DNA of 14,734 nucleotides from an uncultured Bacilli bacterium (GTDB taxonomy: Bacteria; Bacillota_I; Bacilli_A; RF39; UBA660), in contig CALVKK010000018.1 of assembly GCA_944332645.1 (NCBI GenBank), positions 1-14,734 of the forward strand. Reading direction: 5' to 3'. Position numbers and translations under genes: made by a program. The notes beneath the pieces are model-generated. The model was not told where the DNA came from and made no database searches. It saw nothing but the letters and a program-made list of their open reading frames with translations. The first letter of the stretch is position 1. Every line of letters starts with the position of its first letter. This document shows, piece by piece, positions 7,207 to 12,126 of the stretch.

Positions 7207-7329
7207 TTAATGAGATAAAACTTTACGTCCTTTTTTACGACGACTACTTATTATTTTAGTTTTAGCACGTGCTAAAAAACCTATTTTTTTACTTCTTTTA
7301 CGATTATTTGGTTGATAAGTTCTTTTCAT
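7207..7329 (-). CDS. rpmH: 50S ribosomal protein L34, four residues shorter than usual
   Basis: Small, very basic ribosomal protein of the large subunit, always next to the origin in this gene order. It is only 40 residues. The start MKRTYQPNNRKRSKK and the end RRKKGRKVLSH are canonical. The middle is GFLARAKTKIISS, where the family has GFRxRMxTKxGRKVL; about four residues (the NGRK/GGRK segment) are missing. ATG 7329 has a strong GGAGGTGG site (7344-7337). A consensus promoter lies upstream and a hairpin downstream. The gene is too short for many ORF finders but is certain from the protein ends. Confidence 0.95.
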   Translation of the reverse strand: MKRTYQPNNRKRSKKIGFLARAKTKIISSRRKKGRKVLSH

Positions 7330-7370
7330 TTATAATCCACCTCCGATAATTTTTTCCGATTGCTTTATTA

Positions 7371-7399
7371 ATTATATAGATAAAATTTATATTTGTCAA
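7371..7399 (-). promoter_or_regulatory. Consensus promoter of rpmH operon
   Basis: Minus strand -35 TTGACA (7399-7394), 17-bp spacer, -10 TATAAT (7376-7371): both hexamers match the vegetative sigma consensus exactly. It drives rpmH and, by read-through, rnpA, yidC and jag. Confidence 0.85.
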
Positions 7400-7432
7400 A
7401 TATTATTCAAACAAAACATAAAAAATTAATCT

Positions 7433-7597
7433 TTTTCCACATTTTACCTAGTTATCCACATTTTTATCAACTTTTGTGGAATATTTAACTAACATTTTTT
7501 ACTAAAGTTAATAAATTTATACACAATAATGTGGATAAATCGATGTTTAAACCCTTTTTCCTTTGTTTTGAATAAAAAAATTTTATATTTTTCCACA
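7433..7597. other. oriC: oriC, upstream DnaA-box cluster (rpmH-dnaA intergenic)
   Basis: The 329-bp gap between rpmH and dnaA holds DnaA boxes (consensus TTATCCACA). Perfect boxes are at 7452-7460 (plus) and 7530-7538 (minus). TTWTNCACA matches are at 7433-7441 (TTTTCCACA), 7517-7525 (TTATACACA) and 7589-7597 (TTTTCCACA), all plus. A one-mismatch box lies at 7475-7483 (minus, TATTCCACA). The intervals are A/T-rich. In Bacillus this upstream cluster is one half of a bipartite origin and also mediates dnaA autoregulation. I see no gene and no clear dnaA -35/-10 pair here. Confidence 0.88.
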
Positions 7598-7658
7598 TTT
7601 TTATAGCCTTTTTTGTAAAAATAAGGTAAAATATAGGTAAATAAAGTGGGTGATTATT

Positions 7659-9026
7659 GTGGATATCAACAATATTTGGAATTCGTTCTTAGAAAAAATG
7701 CAGGAAAATCTTACTCCTGTATTATACGATATGTGGTTTTCAGAAACAAAACTAATTGATCTAAATGAAGAGTGTGCAAAAATACTTGTTCCTATGTCAT
7801 TACATAAAAAACACTTAAAAGAAAACTATATTGACTTAATTGAAAAAACATTTACCGATGTGACGGGATCAATTTTTAAATTTGAATTTGTAACAGAAGA
7901 TGATATTAATAATGAAAATATTATTGATATTGATGAAATTGGTGTACCAGAAAACAATTCTTTTTCTTCTAATTTAGATCCAAAGTACACATTTGAAAAC
8001 TTTATTTCGGGAGCTAGTAATAAATTTGCAAAAGCTACAGCTTTAGCAGTTGCTGAACAACCAGGTAGTATGTATAATCCTCTATTTATTTATGGAAAAA
8101 GTGGACTCGGGAAAACACATTTAATGCATGCAATTGGAAACTATATAAAAGAAAATAGTCGAAAAAAGGTACTATATGTAACAACTGATACTTTTGTCAA
8201 TGATTTTTTAAAAATATACCGGAAGAATGAAAATAATAATTTTGAAAGTATCGATAACTTTAAAGAAAAATATCGCAATGTCGATGTACTAATGATCGAT
8301 GACATCCAATATTTAGAAATAGCGCATAGAACGCAACAAGAATTCTTTAATACTTTCAATGACTTATATACGAACAATAAACAAATCGTTATTGCCTCAG
8401 ATCGATCTCCTGATGATTTAAAAAAGTTAGAAGAACGATTAAGAACAAGATTTGTTTGGGGTTTGATAGTTGATATACTACCTCCAGATTATCAATTAAG
8501 AATGAACATTATTGATAATAAAATTAAAAGTAATAATATGAATACTTTTTTTTTTTTTTTTTTAAAAGAATATATTGCTAATAACTGCACTAGTGATATT
8601 AGAAAACTAGAGGGAGCTATTACTAGAATAATTGCTTATTCAGCAATAATGAATGGATCAGATATTAATTTAGAATTATCAATGGAAGCTTTAAAAGATT
8701 ACTTTGGGACTGCTGTTATTTCAAAAAATAAAATTGCTCAAGTGCAACAAATTATAGCTAATAATTATAATATAAATGTAGACGATTTAAAAAGTAAAAG
8801 AAAATCCAATGATATTGCCATTCCAAGACAAATTGCAATGTATATATGTAGAATATATTTAAAAGAATCATTACCTAAAATTGGTTCAGAATTTGGAGGA
8901 AAAGATCACACGACTGTTATGCATGCTGTTAATAAAATAAAAAAAGAAATTGAAAACAATGATGAATTAAATATTGAAATTAATAAAGTTTTAAATCAAT
9001 TACCGTGGATAAATAATGAAAATTAA
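7659..9026 (+). CDS. dnaA: Chromosomal replication initiator protein DnaA
   Basis: AAA+ ATPase that binds DnaA boxes and unwinds oriC. Domains: helicase-interacting domain I (1-80), short linker (81-105), the AAA+ core, and DNA-binding domain IV. The core has Walker A GKSGLGKTH (147-155), Walker B LMIDDIQ (211-217), sensor 1 IASDRSP, the arginine finger in LEERLRTRF (257-265) and sensor 2 DIRKLEGA (313-320). Domain IV has KIGSEFGGKDHTTVMHA (407-423). I chose GTG 7659 (MDINNIWNSF), where GGTGAT precedes at the right distance; the in-frame GTG at 7650 overlaps that ribosome site. Oddity: residues 297-301 are five phenylalanines from an 18-T run (8546-8563), in a place where relatives have a short loop and a PxEV-type helix start. 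Length 455 is normal. Confidence 0.96.
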   Translation: MDINNIWNSFLEKMQENLTPVLYDMWFSETKLIDLNEECAKILVPMSLHKKHLKENYIDLIEKTFTDVTGSIFKFEFVTEDDINNENIIDIDEIGVPENNSFSSNLDPKYTFENFISGASNKFAKATALAVAEQPGSMYNPLFIYGKSGLGKTHLMHAIGNYIKENSRKKVLYVTTDTFVNDFLKIYRKNENNNFESIDNFKEKYRNVDVLMIDDIQYLEIAHRTQQEFFNTFNDLYTNNKQIVIASDRSPDDLKKLEERLRTRFVWGLIVDILPPDYQLRMNIIDNKIKSNNMNTFFFFFLKEYIANNCTSDIRKLEGAITRIIAYSAIMNGSDINLELSMEALKDYFGTAVISKNKIAQVQQIIANNYNINVDDLKSKRKSNDIAIPRQIAMYICRIYLKESLPKIGSEFGGKDHTTVMHAVNKIKKEIENNDELNIEINKVLNQLPWINNEN

Positions 9027-9030
9027 CAAA

Positions 9031-9133
9031 ATATCCACAATAAAAAAAATACTAAATATAAAGTTTTTTAAAAGTTATCCACATTATCCACACTAATAAT
9101 ATAAATAATATATATAAATAATATATTAAAAAA
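9031..9133. other. oriC: oriC, downstream DnaA boxes and AT-rich unwinding region (dnaA-dnaN intergenic)
   Basis: Two perfect TTATCCACA boxes stand head to tail with no gap at 9075-9083 and 9084-9092 (plus). A one-mismatch box, ATATCCACA, is at 9031-9039, and another, TTATCCACG on the minus strand, is at 9004-9012 inside dnaA. Right after the pair comes 40 bp of only A and T (9094-9133), beginning CTAATAATA, which could supply DnaA-trio-like triplets. In Bacillus the unwinding element lies in exactly this position, so this is the likely site of strand opening. Confidence 0.8.
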
Positions 9134-9145
9134 GGAGAAAAAATT

Positions 9146-10267
9146 ATGAATTTTAAAATAAAAAAAGAAAAATTATTACAACATTTAAATTATGTTATTA
9201 AAGGTATATCAAATAAAAATATCCGACCTATTTTAAATTGTATTAAATTTGAATTAAAAGATGAGGGATTATATTTATCAAGTACAGATAATGATATTGC
9301 TATCAAAACATTTATATCAAACAAAAAAATAGAAAAAGATTATACTTGTGGAAAATTTGTTGTGTTTGGAAAATACATATATGATATAGTGCGAAAGTTA
9401 CCAAATGAAATAATTTCTATTGAAGAAGTTATGGATTCAAAAATATATATTTCTACATTGAATAGTTCTTTTTCTTTAAATTGTAACAATGTCAATGAAT
9501 TTCCTAATTTAGATTTAGAAGAAAGTAAACATCCTATCATTTTAAACAATAAAATATTAAAAAATATTTTTAATCAAACAACATTTGCCGCTTCAACTTC
9601 TGGTATTAAACCAGAAATAACAGGAATTAATTTTAAAATAAAAAATAATATTTTAGAATGTACTGCAACTGATTCTTATCGTTTATCTAAAAAAACAATT
9701 ATATTAGATAAAGCTATCGATGAAGAAATAAATATAATAATTCCAACAAAGAATTTAATTGAATTATCTAAATTATTTAGTGATGATGAAGAAAATGTAG
9801 AAATTCATATTTTTAAAAATAAAATAATTTTTAAATTTGGTACAATTATTATGTTATCAAGACTAATTAATTCTACTTATCCAGATGTGTCAAGATTAAT
9901 TCCTACTGAATTTTTGTTGAAAATCAATATTCCAACTATAGAATTTTATAATTTATTAGATCGTGTTTCTCTTTTTGCACAAGAAGAGGAGAAGAATACA
10001 GTTAAATTAGAATGTAAAGACAGTGTTGCTATAGTTACTTCTAATATTCCAGAAATAGGAAATGTTGTGGAAAAAATTGATGTTCAAAAAAATAATAAAA
10101 ATGATATAAAAATAGCCTTTTCATCAAAATATATGATGGATGCAATTAGAGTTTTAGATTGTGATAGAATAGAACTAGCTTTTAATGGAGAAATAAAACC
10201 GATTATTATTAAAAACCCTGATGATGATAGTTTAGTTCAATTAATAGTACCAATTAAAACATATTAA
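9146..10267 (+). CDS. dnaN: DNA polymerase III subunit beta (sliding clamp)
   Basis: Ring-shaped dimer that tethers DNA polymerase III and recruits mismatch repair and regulatory factors. 373 residues, normal. Family features: the N-terminal MNFKIKKEKLLQHLNYVIKG, RPILNCIKFE, SSTDNDIAI in domain 1, TATDSYRLSKKTI in domain 2, and a C-terminus ending VPIKTY, matching the usual LPxRTY end that forms part of the partner-binding pocket. ATG 9146 is preceded by AAGGAG (9132-9137) with 8-nt spacing. The gene follows the downstream DnaA boxes and is closed by a terminator, so in this genome dnaN seems not to be co-transcribed efficiently with what follows. Confidence 0.97.
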   Translation: MNFKIKKEKLLQHLNYVIKGISNKNIRPILNCIKFELKDEGLYLSSTDNDIAIKTFISNKKIEKDYTCGKFVVFGKYIYDIVRKLPNEIISIEEVMDSKIYISTLNSSFSLNCNNVNEFPNLDLEESKHPIILNNKILKNIFNQTTFAASTSGIKPEITGINFKIKNNILECTATDSYRLSKKTIILDKAIDEEINIIIPTKNLIELSKLFSDDEENVEIHIFKNKIIFKFGTIIMLSRLINSTYPDVSRLIPTEFLLKINIPTIEFYNLLDRVSLFAQEEEKNTVKLECKDSVAIVTSNIPEIGNVVEKIDVQKNNKNDIKIAFSSKYMMDAIRVLDCDRIELAFNGEIKPIIIKNPDDDSLVQLIVPIKTY

Positions 10268-10296
10268 AAGATATAAAAAATCAATATATCTTTTTT
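10266..10296 (+). terminator. Terminator after dnaN
   Basis: A 10-bp perfect stem AAAAGATATA (10266-10275) and TATATCTTTT (10285-10294) surrounds a 9-nt loop and runs into a short T stretch. It starts at the dnaN stop codon. It is A/U-rich, so efficiency may be moderate. Confidence 0.6.
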
Positions 10297-10317
10297 AATT
10301 ATTAGATTTTTTGTATT

Positions 10318-10362
10318 TTCGACACAATTCGACATAATTCGACACGGCATATGTGATATAAG
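10318..10362 (+). promoter_or_regulatory. comK promoter with three tandem Spo0A-type boxes
   Basis: TTCGACA, the reverse complement of the Spo0A box TGTCGAA, occurs perfectly three times at 10318-10324, 10328-10334 and 10338-10344, a strict 10-bp period. Just downstream is an extended -10, TG-A-TATAAG (10354-10362), with no good -35 at 17 bp (ATAATT). The boxes cover about -51 to -25 from the expected start near 10369, overlapping the -35 region as at known Spo0A-controlled promoters. The lack of a -35 suits an activated promoter, but repression is also possible. Confidence 0.7.
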
Positions 10363-10368
10363 AGGTTT

Positions 10369-10397
10369 ACCAATTTTTATTGGTCAGGGGGAGGTGA
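10369..10397 (+). promoter_or_regulatory. 5' hairpin and strong ribosome site of comK mRNA
   Basis: ACCAAT (10369-10374) pairs with ATTGGT (10379-10384) around TTTT. It would lie at the very 5' end of the transcript, given the -10 at 10357-10362. Three nt later is a long ribosome site, GGGGGAGGTGA (10387-10397), 3 nt from the ATG. A 5'-terminal stem of this kind is known to protect mRNA from 5' end decay in Bacillota. Confidence 0.5.
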
Positions 10398-10400
10398 ATT

Positions 10401-10859
10401 ATGATTGAAGAATATTATATTACAAATGATACGTTGCTTTTATTTTCTATTGGTAAAAATAAGACTAAAATTTATGATATTAATGGCAATAGTATTATAA
10501 AAAAAACACCGTTTGAAATTATTGATGAAAGTTGTCAATATTATGGGAGCAGTTACAGTGGTCGTTATGTAGGAGCAAAAAGAATGTTAGATATGGATTA
10601 TAAATTACCTATAATAATGGATGAAGTAAAAGAAGTAGTTATGTTTCCAACTTGCTCTCCTAAATCAGATGATTGTTGTTGGATATGTGTTAATAATATT
10701 GAAAATTATGAAAAATATAAAAAAACTGCAATTATAAAATTTATTAATGGTATGACATATGAAATCAATATTTCTTTTAATTCATTAGAAAATCAAATTA
10801 TGCGTGCAACAATGTTATTAATGAAATTAAAAAAAAGAAAATCAAAAACAAGTAAATAG
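10401..10859 (+). CDS. comK: ComK-family competence transcription factor, short form
   Basis: ComK is the master activator of natural transformation genes in Bacillus. The 152-residue product matches the family through its length: SCQYYGSSYSGR (44-55) against B. subtilis SCRFFGSSYAGR, PIIMD (70-74), FPTCSPKSDDCCWI (82-95) against FPTLSSTRPQCGWI, and FINGMTYEINISFNSLENQ (114-132) against FSNGKTMELPISYNSFENQ. It then ends at a basic tail (KLKKRKSKTSK), about 40 residues shorter than B. subtilis ComK. The missing part includes the region that carries the FMLYPK degradation signal recognised by MecA. Four cysteines (85, 92, 93, 96) cluster; only C92 aligns with the B. subtilis protein. The gene is monocistronic, with its own promoter and terminators on both sides. 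The position between dnaN and recF is unusual. Family assignment is firm; a role in competence is inferred. Confidence 0.88.
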   Translation: MIEEYYITNDTLLLFSIGKNKTKIYDINGNSIIKKTPFEIIDESCQYYGSSYSGRYVGAKRMLDMDYKLPIIMDEVKEVVMFPTCSPKSDDCCWICVNNIENYEKYKKTAIIKFINGMTYEINISFNSLENQIMRATMLLMKLKKRKSKTSK

Positions 10860-10887
10860 AGAATAATGCCTATTTTCTTGTTTTTTT
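10848..10887 (+). terminator. Intrinsic terminator of comK
   Basis: ACAAGTAAATAG (10848-10859) pairs with CTATTTTCTTGT (10870-10881), a 12-bp stem with one mismatch and a 10-nt loop, followed by a run of T to 10887. The comK stop codon is inside the stem. This is a strong terminator that isolates comK from recF. Confidence 0.8.
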
Positions 10888-10907
10888 GTATTATTTTATG
10901 ATATAAT
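10878..10907 (+). promoter_or_regulatory. Promoter of recF-gyrB-gyrA
   Basis: -35 TTGTTT (10878-10883), 18-bp spacer, and an extended -10 TG-A-TATAAT (10899-10907). The -35 overlaps the comK terminator, so transcription of the gyrase unit restarts immediately after comK ends. Confidence 0.65.
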
Positions 10908-10930
10908 ATATATGTAATATAGGAGTACGA

Positions 10931-11002
10931 ATGTATCTTAAAATTGAAAATAATACCGTTTATATAAAAAAAGAGGTGATAATGTGTATCTTGAGGAATT
11001 AA
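10931..11002 (+). CDS. Possible 23-residue leader peptide overlapping recF start
   Basis: ATG 10931 has an AGGAG site 5 nt upstream, directly after the recF promoter, and encodes MYLKIENNTVYIKKEVIMCI plus three residues before TAA at 11000-11002. Its end overlaps the first codons of recF by 19 nt. It could be a leader peptide that couples ribosomes to the weaker GTG start of recF, or the remnant of a small gene: yaaA normally sits here, and the first residues faintly resemble RemB (YaaB), which begins MYIHLGDDFVV. I do not recognise it with confidence. Confidence 0.4.
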   Translation: MYLKIENNTVYIKKEVIMCILRN

Positions 11003-12126
11003 AACTTAAAAATTTTCGAAATTATGATTCCTTGGATATAAAATTAAATCCTCATATTAATATTATTTATGGTAATAATGCTCAGGGAAAGACTAATTTA
11101 TTAGAAAGTATTTATATTTTAGGTTTAACAAAATCTCATTTATTATCGATGGATAACAATTTAATAAAGGTTAATAAAAACTTTTGTGAGGTAAAAGGAG
11201 TAGTTAAAAAAAGGTCTTTTAGAATTAAGTATGAAGTTGATTATATTAATGAAAATAAAATATTAAAGATAGATAACAAAGAAATAAAAAAAATAACAGA
11301 TTATATTAATAATAGTTTAAATATTATTATTTTTTATCCTGAAAATTTAGAAATAATTAAAGGATCACCAAGTAATAGACGAAATTATTTAAATATTGAG
11401 TTAAGCCAACTTTCTGATAATTATTTAAAAATAATTATGGAATATAATAAACTATTAAAAATAAGAAATGATTATTTAAAAAAATTAAATAAAAAAATTG
11501 AAATTGATAATACATATTTTAAAATAATAACTAACTATCTTATTGATAAAGCAGTAATATTGTACAAGATGCGAAAAAAATTTATTGATAAAATAAACGA
11601 AAACTGTGGAAAAATATTTTATGAAATAACAAAATTACAAAATTTTAATATAAAATATATATCTAATTTTTCTGAAAATGATGAAAATGTTGATATTAAA
11701 AAAAAATTATCAGAAAAATTAGAAAAAAATTATTTTAGAGAAATAAAATTAGGAACAACTTTATATGGACCACATCGTGATGAATTGGAATTTTACTTAG
11801 ACGATAAAAATTTAAAAAATTTTGGTTCACAAGGACAAAAAAGAATGGCTGTTTTGGCAATGAAGTTAGCTGAAATAGATATTTTTAAACAATTTAAAAA
11901 TGAAAACCCTATCTTATTGTTAGATGATATTTTTAGTGAATTGGATAATATTAAAAAAAATAATATAATTAAATATATTTCTTCAGATATTCAAGTTGTT
12001 ATTACAACAACTGATTTAAAAAAAATAAGTAAAAATAGTTTTAAATCCATGACATTATTTAAAATAAAGAATGGCGAAGTTATAAAAACAGAAGAGGTGG
12101 AAAAAGATGAAAGAAAATCATTATGA
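10984..12126 (+). CDS. recF: DNA replication and repair protein RecF
   Basis: SMC-like ATPase that, with RecO and RecR, loads RecA at single-strand gaps and helps restart replication. 380 residues. Walker A is GNNAQGKT (30-37). The family motif GPHRDE is at 262-267, the ABC signature GSQGQKR at 281-287, and Walker B LLLDDIFSELD at 311-321. The start is GTG 10984, behind GAGGTGAT (10973-10980). The N-terminus MYLEELKLKNFRNY is canonical. The last 20 nt overlap gyrB. It has a separate promoter and is the first full gene of a recF-gyrB-gyrA operon. The C-terminal tail is charged and slightly longer than usual, perhaps because of the overlap. Confidence 0.97.
   Translation: MYLEELKLKNFRNYDSLDIKLNPHINIIYGNNAQGKTNLLESIYILGLTKSHLLSMDNNLIKVNKNFCEVKGVVKKRSFRIKYEVDYINENKILKIDNKEIKKITDYINNSLNIIIFYPENLEIIKGSPSNRRNYLNIELSQLSDNYLKIIMEYNKLLKIRNDYLKKLNKKIEIDNTYFKIITNYLIDKAVILYKMRKKFIDKINENCGKIFYEITKLQNFNIKYISNFSENDENVDIKKKLSEKLEKNYFREIKLGTTLYGPHRDELEFYLDDKNLKNFGSQGQKRMAVLAMKLAEIDIFKQFKNENPILLLDDIFSELDNIKKNNIIKYISSDIQVVITTTDLKKISKNSFKSMTLFKIKNGEVIKTEEVEKDERKSL

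Noticed and set aside
7650..7658. Upstream GTG as dnaA start
   Set aside because: It overlaps the GGTGAT ribosome site that best serves GTG 7659, and the family N-terminus begins at MDINNIW.
7374..7658. Spo0A boxes within the main oriC box cluster
   Set aside because: I looked for TGTCGAA/TTCGACA because Spo0A binds oriC in Bacillus; none is present in this interval.
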